DNA from: Clostridium sp. 12(A)
GTDB taxonomy: Bacteria; Bacillota; Clostridia; Lachnospirales; Lachnospiraceae
DNA length: 64,000 nucleotides
Direction of reading: 5' to 3'
Assembly (NCBI GenBank): GCA_000526575.1
Contig: JAGI01000003.1
Coordinates: forward strand, 62,001 to 126,000
Each line of letters starts with the position of its first letter. The stretch's first letter is position 1. The notes beneath the pieces were generated by a model. That model saw only the letters and a program-made list of their open reading frames with translations, did not search any database and had not been told where the DNA came from. A program made the position numbers and the translations under genes. Positions 18,428 through 26,862 of the stretch are shown here, in pieces.

Positions 18428-19765
18428 TTAATACTTATACAGGTATTCTTCTACTTCCCAGTCAGTTACCTGGGCACGGAACATGTGCCACTCAGCTTCC
18501 TTTGCTTCCAGATATTTGGTGAAAATATGCTCACCTAACACTTTTTTCATAAATTCATCTTTCCGGAACGCTTCAATGGCTTCTCCCAGAGTTTCCGGAA
18601 GCTGCTCTATACCCCTGCTTAAAATCTCTTCCTCGGGCATGGCAAATACATTGCTGTCCACGCTCTCCGGCGGTGTCATTCCTTTTTCAATGCCATCAAG
18701 TCCGGCTGCCAGGCAGGCTGCCAGTGCCAGATAAGGATTGACTGCAGAATCCGGGCAGCGAAGCTCAATTCTTGTGCTGGAACCTCTGGAGGAAGGTATG
18801 CGGATTAGTGGGCTTCTGTTTGCCTTTGCGGACCATGCAATGTAGACCGGTGCATCATAGCCCGGAACAAGGCGCTTATAGGAATTGACTAAAGGATTGG
18901 TCAAAATGGTCATTCCCTTCATGTGGTGGAGAATGCCTGCGATAAATGAATACGCTGTTTTGCTTAATCCCTGCTCATCTTCATCGTCCTTAAACATATT
19001 GTTGCCGTTTAAATCGGAAAGTGACATATTAATATGCATTCCGGAACCATTGACTCCTGCCTTTGGCTTTGGCATAAACGTAGCATGAAGACCATGACGC
19101 TTTGCGATGGACTTAACAGCCAGTCTGAATGTCATAATGTTATCGGCTGTTACAATGCCTTCTGCATATTGAAAATCAATCTCATGCTGACCCGGTGAGA
19201 TTTCATGATGAGAAGCTTCAATCATAAAGCCCATCTCTTCCAGTGAAATCACCATATCACGGCGAACATTCTCCGCCTGGTCAATGGGTGCCACATCAAA
19301 ATAGCTGGCAGTCTCGTGAGTATGGGTCGTCGGACGCCCCTCTTCATCGGTATGGAAAAGAAAGAATTCACACTCCGGGCCGGCCTGAAATACAAATCCC
19401 ATATCATGTGCTTTCTTAAGCACCTTTTTTAACACGAATCTGGGATCGCCTTCAAATGGGGCCTGATCCGGGTTGTATACATCACAAATCAGCCTCGCTA
19501 CCTTGCCCTGCTGCGGCCGCCATGGGAATATCTCAAAGGTATCCAGATCCGGATAGAGATACATATCAGACTCTTCGCTTCGGATAAAGCCCTCAATAGA
19601 AGAACCATCAAACATACAGCGGTTGTCTAAGGCTTTTGGAAGCATGTTCTTTGTAATTGCCACATTCTTCATCATACCGAAAATATCCGTAAACTGAAGG
19701 CGGATAAACTCCACATCCTCTTCTTCCACAATACGGAATATATCTTCCTTGCTATATTTGCTCAT
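18428..19765 (-). CDS. glnA: Glutamine synthetase, type I
   Basis: Makes glutamine from glutamate, ammonia and ATP. 445 residues from MSKYSKEDI, with AAAGGGAG about 8 bases before; the longer frame to 19837 is rejected. GSI motifs: DGSSIEGF, the NGSGMHIN(M) ammonia/glutamate segment, [11 protein letters not shown], and the EIDFQYA-type metal ligands. The length and lack of an adenylylation-type Tyr segment fit the GSI-alpha (Firmicutes) group. First gene of glnA-ANTAR-dapF-dapL. Confidence 0.96.
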   Translation of the reverse strand: MSKYSKEDIFRIVEEEDVEFIRLQFTDIFGMMKNVAITKNMLPKALDNRCMFDGSSIEGFIRSEESDMYLYPDLDTFEIFPWRPQQGKVARLICDVYNPDQAPFEGDPRFVLKKVLKKAHDMGFVFQAGPECEFFLFHTDEEGRPTTHTHETASYFDVAPIDQAENVRRDMVISLEEMGFMIEASHHEISPGQHEIDFQYAEGIVTADNIMTFRLAVKSIAKRHGLHATFMPKPKAGVNGSGMHINMSLSDLNGNNMFKDDEDEQGLSKTAYSFIAGILHHMKGMTILTNPLVNSYKRLVPGYDAPVYIAWSAKANRSPLIRIPSSRGSSTRIELRCPDSAVNPYLALAACLAAGLDGIEKGMTPPESVDSNVFAMPEEEILSRGIEQLPETLGEAIEAFRKDEFMKKVLGEHIFTKYLEAKEAEWHMFRAQVTDWEVEEYLYKY

Positions 19766-19794
19766 TATACATCTCCCTTTCTTAATCCTTGAAT

Positions 19795-19819
19795 AGAGAG
19801 TCCTAAAAAGGGACTCTCT
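19795..19819 (-). promoter_or_regulatory. Hairpin in the glnA leader
   Basis: Perfect 9-bp stem (AGAGAGTCC/GGACTCTCT) with a 7-base loop, ending about 30 bases before the glnA start. It has no T-run, so it is an RNA structure rather than a terminator. Its role, if any, is unknown. Confidence 0.5.
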
Positions 19820-19888
19820 GTCACAGTGCGTTTCCATACCTGCATAATTGCCTTATGGGAAACGAAATATCCTAATAGGAAGTATTTC

Positions 19889-19940
19889 CAAAAAAAGGGT
19901 GGGCAAACACAGCCTTTTCATGGACCGTCTTCGCACCACC
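19889..19940 (-). terminator. Terminator or attenuator hairpin between the P-type ATPase and glnA
   Basis: Minus strand: GGTGG (19940-19936) pairs with CCACC (19902-19898) around an inner 12-base stem (19934-19923 with 19914-19903, one mismatch) and an 8-base CATGAAAA loop, followed by T7. It can end the metal-ATPase transcript. If glnA starts at the promoter just upstream, the inner stem plus T-run could also act as a glnA attenuator. Confidence 0.65.
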
Positions 19941-19969
19941 TCATATGTGTAAAATATAACAGCTGTCAA
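19940..19969 (-). promoter_or_regulatory. Candidate glnA promoter
   Basis: Minus strand: TTGACA (19969-19964), 18 bases, TATGAG (19945-19940). The -35 is perfect and the -10 moderate. It overlaps the outer arm of the hairpin described at 19889-19940. Confidence 0.4.
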
Positions 19970-19988
19970 AAAATTTGTCAACGTGTTT

Positions 19989-21857
19989 TTAATCTTTGGT
20001 TTTATACTTTAAGGCACGGACTGCATTTAAAATAGCCAGTACAGAAACGCCTACATCACCAAATACAGCCGCCCACATGGTTGCAATTCCCATGGCTGAC
20101 AGAATAAGAATTACAACCTTCACTCCGATGGCAAAGGCAATGTTCTGCTTCACAATTTTCATGGTTTTTCTGGCAATCAGTATGATATCTGTAAGCTTTG
20201 ACGGCTCATCGGTCATGATGACAATATCAGCTGCCTCCACCGCAGCGTCAGAGCCGATTCCGCCCATGGCAATTCCAACGTCAGCTCTTGCAAGAACAGG
20301 AGCATCGTTGATTCCATCCCCCACAAATGCCAGCATGGTTCCTTCCGGCTGATTCTTAAGGAGTTCTTCTACCTTATGAACTTTATCCCCTGGCAGTAGC
20401 CCTCCATGAACCTCGTCAAGCCCCAGGGCTTTTCCAACTGCCTGACCAACCTCTGGTTTGTCACCAGTCAGCATGACCAGCTTTTTCACACCTGCTCTTT
20501 TCAGACCCTTTAAGGCTATGGGCACATCTTCCCGGACTGTATCAGATATGGTAATGGAACCTAAGTATGTGGTTCCTTCAGAAACGTATAGAGTGGTTCC
20601 TATGACAGATTGATTCTCAGGAACAGAAATAGAAAGCTGTTCCATAAGCCTCATATTACCAACGGAAATTTCCCTTGTTTCTCCATCTAAAAACAGCTCA
20701 GACCGAATACCAAAGCCTGCCGTCTCTTCTACATGTCCAATCATGGTCTTGTCAAGAGACTCTCCATATGCCTCTTTTACAGAAAGGGCAATCGGATGAT
20801 TGGAATGATATTCTCCGTAAGCTGCCAGCTTTAAAAGCTCCTCCTTAGAGCCCGTTACTGCTTCTATGTCAGTCACCTTAAATTTTCCCGTGGTAAGGGT
20901 ACCTGTCTTGTCAAAGACTACGGTACCTAAGGAAGCCATAGACTCCAGATAATTGCTTCCTTTTAAAAGAATCCCGTGACTGGAAGCCGCTCCCAAACCT
21001 CCAAAGAAGCTTAAGGGAACTGAGATCACAAGAGCACAGGGACAGGAAACAACAAGAAAGCTTAAGGCACGATAAATCCAGGTGCTCCAGTTTCCGCCAA
21101 ATAACAACGGAGGGATTACGGCAAGAAGAAGGGCAAGAACCACGACCGCAGGCGTATAGACCCTTGCAAACCGGGTGATAAATGTCTCTGCCTTTGCTTT
21201 TCTGGAGCTTGCATTCTCCACTAACTCCAAAATCTTTGCTACCGTGGAATCATCAAACAGCTTAGTGACCTGAATCTCTAAAACGCCATTTAAGTTAATG
21301 GAACCGCTGATAATATCATTACCCTCTTTGACTTCAGCAGGCATGGATTCTCCTGTAAGGGCTTTGGTATCAAGCTCGCTGGCTCCTTTTATCACCACTC
21401 CATCAAGAGGTACTTTTTCTCCAGGCTTTACAACAATGGTATCTCCTACTTCCACTTCATAAGGATCTACCTTTTCTTCCTTCCCGTCTCTTAAAAGATT
21501 GGCATATTCCGGGTTAATATCCATCAGTTCTGTAATGGATTTTCTCGATTTATTGACTGCATAGTCATTGAAAAGCTCCCCGATCTGGTAAAACAGCATG
21601 ACCCCTACAGCTTCTTCCATGGCGCCGATGGCTATGGCTCCAAAGGTGGCTATGGACATAAGAAAATTTTCATCAAAAAGCTGGCCGTTTTTCATGCTGC
21701 GGACAGCTCTCAAAGGCACATCATAGCCTGCTGCAAGATAGGAAATAATAAATGGAACCAGATACCAGGATGTCCTACCTTCAAAAAGCATCCCAATTGC
21801 AAAGAACAGAGCGCTTATGAGAAGTCTGATTACCATCTTTTTTTGTTTTTTAGTCAT
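19989..21857 (-). CDS. Heavy-metal translocating P1B-type ATPase (Zn/Cd/Pb type)
   Basis: Exports soft divalent metal ions. 622 residues without an N-terminal metal-binding domain. Transmembrane CPC is at 272-274 (SCPCALVISVP), phosphorylated D316 (DKTGTLT), then the HP motif (HSNHPIA), TGE (LTGES) and GDGINDAP. The CPC motif and a C-terminal IATMWAAVFGDVGVS segment place it with ZntA/CadA-like (P1B-2) pumps. Coupled to a stand-alone HMA protein (16 bases upstream) and a CadC-type repressor. Confidence 0.92.
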   Translation of the reverse strand: MTKKQKKMVIRLLISALFFAIGMLFEGRTSWYLVPFIISYLAAGYDVPLRAVRSMKNGQLFDENFLMSIATFGAIAIGAMEEAVGVMLFYQIGELFNDYAVNKSRKSITELMDINPEYANLLRDGKEEKVDPYEVEVGDTIVVKPGEKVPLDGVVIKGASELDTKALTGESMPAEVKEGNDIISGSINLNGVLEIQVTKLFDDSTVAKILELVENASSRKAKAETFITRFARVYTPAVVVLALLLAVIPPLLFGGNWSTWIYRALSFLVVSCPCALVISVPLSFFGGLGAASSHGILLKGSNYLESMASLGTVVFDKTGTLTTGKFKVTDIEAVTGSKEELLKLAAYGEYHSNHPIALSVKEAYGESLDKTMIGHVEETAGFGIRSELFLDGETREISVGNMRLMEQLSISVPENQSVIGTTLYVSEGTTYLGSITISDTVREDVPIALKGLKRAGVKKLVMLTGDKPEVGQAVGKALGLDEVHGGLLPGDKVHKVEELLKNQPEGTMLAFVGDGINDAPVLARADVGIAMGGIGSDAAVEAADIVIMTDEPSKLTDIILIARKTMKIVKQNIAFAIGVKVVILILSAMGIATMWAAVFGDVGVSVLAILNAVRALKYKTKD

Positions 21858-21873
21858 AAAAGCTCCTTTTGTC

Positions 21874-22098
21874 TTATCGTACTACCTTAAATTCTGCTTC
21901 TGGCTCAATCTTGTTTGCAAGTTTTCTGGCAGCTTCCAAAACCTCATCGGTCTTATCTTCCTGAACTTCCATAGTCAGTCTCTGAGTCATAAAGCTTAAA
22001 GAAGCACTTTCCACTCCGGATAATTTCTTAACCCCTTCTTCAATCTTAGCTGCACAATTAGCACAGCATAACCCTTCTAATTTAACAATCTTTTTCAT
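21874..22098 (-). CDS. Stand-alone heavy-metal-associated (HMA) domain protein
   Basis: 74 residues with the ferredoxin-like HMA fold and the metal motif CCANC (C12 and C15 as CxxC). It corresponds to the N-terminal domain that the neighbouring ATPase lacks, so it probably hands metal to that pump. Lies 16 bases before the ATPase gene. Confidence 0.9.
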   Translation of the reverse strand: MKKIVKLEGLCCANCAAKIEEGVKKLSGVESASLSFMTQRLTMEVQEDKTDEVLEAARKLANKIEPEAEFKVVR

Positions 22099-22136
22099 AT
22101 TATCACTCTCTCCTTATTTTTTATTCTTTTTATTCC

Positions 22137-22520
22137 CTACTCGCTGATATGCTCCATTCCCTGAGCCAGAATGGTCTCGATATGACCGTCAGCCAGAGAA
22201 TAAAATACAGTCTTTCCTTCTCTGCGGAACTTCACCAGACGCATCTGCTTTAATACTCTTAACTGATGGGAAATGGCTGACTGTCCCATCTGTAACAGAT
22301 TTGCCAGGTCGCAGACGCACATCTCCGATTGGCTGAGTACATATAGAATCTTAATTCGTGTAGCATCACCAAATACTTTATAGAATTCAGCCAGATCAAG
22401 AAGCTCCTGTTCTTTCGGCATAACATTCAAAACCTGGTTCACTACACTCTCATGGACACAGATAAAATCACACTGATCGAATTCAGTTTCTGCTCTGCTT
22501 TTTTTAAGATCCAGCTCCAT
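22137..22520 (-). CDS. ArsR/SmtB-family metal-sensing repressor (CadC/CzrA-like)
   Basis: 127 residues. The winged helix is clear (KVFGDATRIKILYVLSQSEMCVCDLANLLQMGQSAISHQLRVLK), with the ELCVCDL-type alpha-3 cysteines of CadC-like sensors. Further candidate metal ligands are two N-terminal Cys (C18 and C25, in the DQCDFICVHES stretch) and a C-terminal DGHIETILAQGMEH helix with alpha-5-type His and Asp. Metal binding should release it from the operator at 22549-22568. First gene of the metal operon. Confidence 0.93.
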   Translation of the reverse strand: MELDLKKSRAETEFDQCDFICVHESVVNQVLNVMPKEQELLDLAEFYKVFGDATRIKILYVLSQSEMCVCDLANLLQMGQSAISHQLRVLKQMRLVKFRREGKTVFYSLADGHIETILAQGMEHISE

Positions 22521-22548
22521 AACATACCTCCTTGTAGTTAATATTATT

Positions 22549-22568
22549 ATATGAATAACTGTTCATAT
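22549..22568. promoter_or_regulatory. Operator of the ArsR/SmtB-family repressor
   Basis: 20-bp imperfect palindrome ATATGAATAACTGTTCATAT, matching the ArsR/SmtB operator pattern (ATATGAACA-n2-TATTCATAT on the other strand). It lies between the -10 region and the repressor gene. Confidence 0.85.
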
Positions 22569-22572
22569 GTTT

Positions 22573-22600
22573 ATATTATCACATCTCATCTATTTGTCAA
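22573..22600 (-). promoter_or_regulatory. Promoter of the metal-resistance operon
   Basis: Minus strand: TTGACA (22600-22595), 16 bases, TAATAT (22578-22573), just upstream of the operator. Confidence 0.6.
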
Positions 22601-22880
22601 GACATTACGTTCACTGACTTGACACTGGTTTTTAAGGGTGGTACACTAAAGTTCCTTTTCCATTCTATAATCACATCTAAACATCAGGAAAAGAGAATAT
22701 TTATACCACGGTAGAGTCCCTGGAAATTTACAATTTCCAGAGAGAAGCGCTATGGTCCATGGACCGGCTGTGCTCACCGCTTGGCAAGATATTAGAACGC
22801 TCCCACCAGTTATGACAGCTTTCCACTGTCCGCTGCCGGAAGGATCACGTTCCCAAATATTACTACCAGGAGGAATTAAC
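22601..22880 (+). other. Long leader region before the ABC exporter, T-box-like fragments
   Basis: No gene is supported here. It holds AAGGGTGGTAC (about 22636-22646, like the T-box core but lacking CGCG), a perfect hairpin at 22720-22740 (CTGGAAAT/ATTTCCAG), then CAGAGAGAAGCG, a 12-bp palindrome GGTCCATGGACC, GGCTGTG and GAACGCTCCC, which resemble T-box stem I elements. The order is wrong for a normal T-box and no terminator is seen. Confidence 0.3.
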
Positions 22881-23681
22881 ATGATTCAAGTGGAACACAT
22901 GAACAAGACTTTTAAAGTCGCAAGAAGAAGCGCCGGCTTTTCCCAGGCCATAAAGGCACTTTTTCACCGAGAGACGGAAACCATCCGCGCTCTTTCTGAC
23001 ATCTCCTTTTCCATTGGAGACGGAGAAATGGTAGGCTATATCGGCCCGAACGGAGCCGGAAAAAGCTCTACCATCAAAATCTTAAGCGGAATCCTCACCC
23101 CGGATGACGGTACCTGTATCATAAATGGCCGCATTCCCTGGAAGGAACGAAAAGAGCATGTAAAGGATATTGGCGTGGTGTTTGGCCAGCGGACCCAGTT
23201 ATGGTGGGACGTCCCAATCATTGACTCTTATGAGCTTCTGCGAGACATCTACGAAATCCCAACACAAACCTATGAAGAAAATTTAGAAGAACTGACGGAG
23301 CTTCTATCTCTTAAGGAGCTTTTAAAAACTCCTGCCAGACAGCTATCTCTGGGCCAAAGAATGCGCTGTGAAATTGCTGCATCTTTATTACATAGTCCAA
23401 AGACCTTGTTCTTAGATGAGCCTACCATCGGCCTTGATGCAGTTTCCAAGCTGGCGGTACGGGATTTTATTCGAAAACAGAACAAAAAGCACAACACCAC
23501 CGTCCTAATTACCACCCATGATATGCAGGACATTGAAGCCCTGGCGGACCGGGTCTTATTAATTGGAAAAGGTACGCTTCTTTTTGATGGGTCCCTTCCA
23601 GATTTAATGACTCACCAGCCAAGAGAAGATGCAACTCTGGACGAAATCATCGCTGCCCTTTACCGGGACTATGATATTTAG
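22881..23681 (+). CDS. ABC transporter ATP-binding protein (COG4586 type)
   Basis: 266 residues from MIQVEHMNKTF; AGGAGG lies 7 bases before. A longer frame to 22752 has no ribosome site. Walker A GPNGAGKSS, a QRTQLWWD Q-loop segment, signature LSLGQRMRCE, Walker B LFLDEPTIGLD and H-loop THD are all intact. The WWD-containing Q-loop is typical of ATPases paired with COG4587/COG3694 permeases, which follow directly. Substrate unknown. Confidence 0.92.
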   Translation: MIQVEHMNKTFKVARRSAGFSQAIKALFHRETETIRALSDISFSIGDGEMVGYIGPNGAGKSSTIKILSGILTPDDGTCIINGRIPWKERKEHVKDIGVVFGQRTQLWWDVPIIDSYELLRDIYEIPTQTYEENLEELTELLSLKELLKTPARQLSLGQRMRCEIAASLLHSPKTLFLDEPTIGLDAVSKLAVRDFIRKQNKKHNTTVLITTHDMQDIEALADRVLLIGKGTLLFDGSLPDLMTHQPREDATLDEIIAALYRDYDI

Positions 23682-23691
23682 GAGGCGGAAC

Positions 23692-24495
23692 ATGAAAAAA
23701 TACGCTTCGTTTTTCCGTATCCGTTTCATCCATGGTCTTCAATACCGGACTGCGGCTGTTTCTGGTATGATCACTCAGTTCATCTGGGGCATCATGGAAA
23801 TTTTATTATTCCGCGCCTTCTACCAGGCATCTCCGGAAAGCTTCCCCATGACCTTTCAGGCACTCTCCAATTATGTGTGGCTCCAGCAGGCATTTTTGGC
23901 ACTCTACTTGATCTGGTTCTGGGAATCCCAGCTGTTTGATTCCATTACAAACGGGGATGTGGCTTATGAGCTATGCCGGCCAGTCCGTCTCTATAATATG
24001 TGGTTTATCCGGGGCATGGCTGTTCGTTTATCCAAGGCAGTGCTTCGATGTATTCCAGTCTTATTATTTGCCTGGCTTCTCCCAGCCCCCTATGGACTAA
24101 CATTGCCACCGGACTTTAGAACATGGTTTTTTACCCTCCTCTCCATGACACTGGCATTTCTCCTTGTGATCGCCTTTGGAATGATCGTTTATATGTCCGT
24201 TTTTTATACCATCTCTTCCCAGGGTATTAAGCTCCTGGCCTCTTCCGTCTCAGAATTTCTGGGGGGAGCGGTGATTCCTTTGCCCTTTCTGCCAGATGGT
24301 ATCCGGGAAATTGTAAATATCCTTCCCTTTGCTTCTGCACAAAATGTTCCTTTCCGTATCTTCGGGGGAGATTTGACTGGCAGGGAGATGTATATAAGCC
24401 TTCTCTTACAGTGTTTCTGGTTTATCACCTTTTTACTCATCGGACGAGCCATGGAGCAAAGGGCTTTGAAACGTGTTGTGATTCAGGGAGGCTGA
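23692..24495 (+). CDS. ABC-2 type permease (COG4587-like)
   Basis: 267 residues from MKKYASFFRIRF; GGAGG is 6 bases upstream, so the overlapping longer frame is rejected. About six membrane segments. The N-terminus (QYRTAAVSGMITQFIWG) and the GGAVIPLPFLP segment are typical of this permease type. First of two permeases of the exporter, 10 bases after the ATPase gene. Confidence 0.88.
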   Translation: MKKYASFFRIRFIHGLQYRTAAVSGMITQFIWGIMEILLFRAFYQASPESFPMTFQALSNYVWLQQAFLALYLIWFWESQLFDSITNGDVAYELCRPVRLYNMWFIRGMAVRLSKAVLRCIPVLLFAWLLPAPYGLTLPPDFRTWFFTLLSMTLAFLLVIAFGMIVYMSVFYTISSQGIKLLASSVSEFLGGAVIPLPFLPDGIREIVNILPFASAQNVPFRIFGGDLTGREMYISLLLQCFWFITFLLIGRAMEQRALKRVVIQGG

Positions 24496-24508
24496 AAGGA
24501 GGGATTAT

Positions 24509-25294
24509 ATGAAATCAATTGATTTGTACAAAAAATATTGTATCATCCACTTAAAGTGCATCATGCAGCATAAGGTCTCTTTTCTTTTAAACACCATGGG
24601 AATATTCCTGATGTCCTTTAACCTGTTTTTAGGAGTCTACTTCATGATGGACCGTTTTCAGCAGGTAAAAGGCTTCTCTTATGAAGAAGTGCTGCTCTGC
24701 TTTTCCATCACACTTATGGCCTTTACCATCGCAGAGCTTTTCTTTCGGAGTCTGGATACCTTTGATTCCATCATAAGAAGCGGCGAGTTTGACCGGATTC
24801 TTCTTCGTCCGAGAAACTGCCTCTTCACTGTGTTATGCAGCAAGATTGAATTTACCCGTATCGGGCGGCTTTTACAGACCCTTCTTATGTTCGCATACGG
24901 AATTTCATTCAGTGATATAGACTGGAATCCCTTCCGCATCATGGTCATAGCGCTTATGATTCTGGGTGGAGTTGTGGTGTTTGCTTCTATTTACCTTATA
25001 TTTGCCTCCATCTGCTTTTTTACTCTGGAAGGACTGGAATTTATGAATGTATTTACAGACGGTGCCAGAGAGTACGGAAAATATCCCATTGGAGTTTATG
25101 GAAAGACCGTTGTTACGATCTGCACTTACATCGTGCCCTTTTCCTTATTTCAGTACTATCCGTTTCTTTACTTAACAGGTAAAGCAGAGCATGCATGGTA
25201 CGGGCTGCTGCCCATTGCCGGATGTCTCTTTCTGATTCCTGCCATACTTCTTTGGAGATTTGGGCTATCCAGATATCAATCCTCTGGTTCTTGA
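24509..25294 (+). CDS. ABC-2 type permease (COG3694-like)
   Basis: 261 residues, about six membrane segments. The RSGEFDRILLRPRN motif after the second segment is characteristic of this permease family and also occurs in diverged form in the partner permease (DVAYELCRPV). GAAAGGAGGG precedes the ATG. With the two preceding genes it forms a complete exporter. Confidence 0.88.
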   Translation: MKSIDLYKKYCIIHLKCIMQHKVSFLLNTMGIFLMSFNLFLGVYFMMDRFQQVKGFSYEEVLLCFSITLMAFTIAELFFRSLDTFDSIIRSGEFDRILLRPRNCLFTVLCSKIEFTRIGRLLQTLLMFAYGISFSDIDWNPFRIMVIALMILGGVVVFASIYLIFASICFFTLEGLEFMNVFTDGAREYGKYPIGVYGKTVVTICTYIVPFSLFQYYPFLYLTGKAEHAWYGLLPIAGCLFLIPAILLWRFGLSRYQSSGS

Positions 25295-25379
25295 CAAAGA
25301 AATAACAAAAGGGTTATAATGGGTGAAATGTAGTTAGTCTAAACTAATCGTCTTGTTCACTCAAATAAGGAGGAGCATT

Positions 25380-26180
25380 ATGTCTACAGAGCTTGGCGGA
25401 GTTATGGAAACACTTTTTATTACTCTTTACGTTAGGGCAAAGGATGCCACCAGCAATAATCCCGTCCTCAATGACAGGAAGGCAGTGGAAATCGTAAAGA
25501 AAATCGACTACGATTTCAAGAAATTTGAACATGGCATCATGTCCTATTACGGTGTACTGGCACGGGCAAAGATCATGGATGAAAGGGCAAAGGCATTTAT
25601 TAAAAAGCATCCTGACTGTGTGGTAGTCTCCGTGGGCTGCGGCCTGGATACCAGATTTTCACGTGTGGATAATGGGAAAATACAGTGGTACAATCTGGAC
25701 TTTCCAGAGGTCATTGCTAAACGGGAGCAATACGTTGTACCCAACGAACGAGAGACAAACATCCCTAAATCAGCTTTGGATTCCTCCTGGCCAGAGGATG
25801 TTAAAACGGATGGAAAAAAGCTTTTGATTCTTTCCGAAGGCATGATGATGTATCTAAAGGAAGAGGAAGTCAAAAAGCTTCTACATATTCTTACCAATGG
25901 ATTTGACCAGTTTGAAGCCCAGTTTGATCTGCTGTATAAAGGTATGGCCAACAAAGGCAAATTCCATGACACTGTTAAAAAAACAAAGGCGGAGTTTAAT
26001 TGGGGCGTGAAAGACGGCAGCGAGGTGGTGAAACTCTGCCCAGCTCTCAAGCAGACTGGACTTATTAATTTTACCGATGAGCTAAAGCACCTCCTCCCAG
26101 GCTTTATGAAGATATTCACTCCCATTCTATACCTAACAAATGACAGGCTTGGAATTTATCAATATAAAAAGGTACAATAA
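25380..26180 (+). CDS. SAM-dependent methyltransferase, leucine carboxyl methyltransferase/TcmP family
   Basis: 266 residues from MSTELGGVMETL, with AGGAGG 6 bases before; the longer frame to 25353 is rejected. The SAM site is VVVSVGCGLDTRFSRV, followed by the acidic YNLDFPEV loop and LILSEGMMMYL, the LCM/TcmP pattern. Members O-methylate carboxyl or polyketide hydroxyl groups. It lies 85 bases after the ABC exporter and could modify the exported compound, but this is only positional. Confidence 0.87.
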   Translation: MSTELGGVMETLFITLYVRAKDATSNNPVLNDRKAVEIVKKIDYDFKKFEHGIMSYYGVLARAKIMDERAKAFIKKHPDCVVVSVGCGLDTRFSRVDNGKIQWYNLDFPEVIAKREQYVVPNERETNIPKSALDSSWPEDVKTDGKKLLILSEGMMMYLKEEEVKKLLHILTNGFDQFEAQFDLLYKGMANKGKFHDTVKKTKAEFNWGVKDGSEVVKLCPALKQTGLINFTDELKHLLPGFMKIFTPILYLTNDRLGIYQYKKVQ

Positions 26181-26403
26181 CTGAATATGGATCGATTGCC
26201 AGATGCAAGGAACCATTTATAATTCAATGTAGTATTACAGCGGACAGAAAAAGCAAACTACAAAAAAAACGTCTTGATCGGAATAAAGTGGTCCCTATAA
26301 GATAGACAGTTAAAAAAAGCGTAAATTGCTTATATTTTAACTTACTCTACCTTGTAGGGTCTATTTTTGTTATACTCATAGCATAAATTAAGGAGCGTAC
26401 TTT

Positions 26404-26862
26404 ATGGGGAAAAATTATTTTACACAGAAACAACAGGAACAGCTTCGTAATAATCCATATATTGAACGCGTTTCTGAGAAAGCAATTACATATACAACTG
26501 AGTTTAGAAGAAAATTTGCCACAGAATATGAGACCGGGAGATTGCCTTCTTCTATTTTACGTGCTATGGGTATTGACCCACAACTGCTTGGTAAACGTAG
26601 AATCGATACAATTACAAGACGCATAAAGAAATTCAGTCTTCGAGCAGAAGGGTTTGAAGACACACGTAAAAATAATTCGGGACGCCCTTCAACTAAACAA
26701 TTATCTGAACAGGAACGTATTGCACATCTAGAACATCAAGTAAAATATTTAAAACAGGAAAATGAGTTTTTAAAAAAAATCAATTTTATAGACAAAAAAG
26801 CCGAATGGACAGAAAAACGGAAGCAACATCAGAAGAAAAATTCAGACTCATTCAAGAAATGA
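26404..26862 (+). CDS. IS3-family transposase OrfA (helix-turn-helix subunit)
   Basis: 152 residues. N-terminal HTH region (TTEFRRKFATEYETGRLPSSILRAMGID) and a C-terminal leucine-zipper-like coiled coil (ERIAHLEHQVKYLKQENEFLKKI), as in IS3 OrfA. AAGGAG precedes the ATG. An A8 run at 26772-26779 gives an in-frame A AAA AAA slippery heptamer; a -1 shift there leads without stops into OrfB, so an OrfAB fusion transposase is likely. Confidence 0.9.
   Translation: MGKNYFTQKQQEQLRNNPYIERVSEKAITYTTEFRRKFATEYETGRLPSSILRAMGIDPQLLGKRRIDTITRRIKKFSLRAEGFEDTRKNNSGRPSTKQLSEQERIAHLEHQVKYLKQENEFLKKINFIDKKAEWTEKRKQHQKKNSDSFKK

Noticed and set aside
22646-22882. Minus-strand 78-residue frame before the ABC exporter
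   Set aside because: No ribosome site and no recognisable protein; the region has structured-RNA-like repeats instead.
25547-26125. Minus-strand 192-residue frame opposite the methyltransferase
   Set aside because: Antisense shadow of an intact gene with clear SAM motifs.
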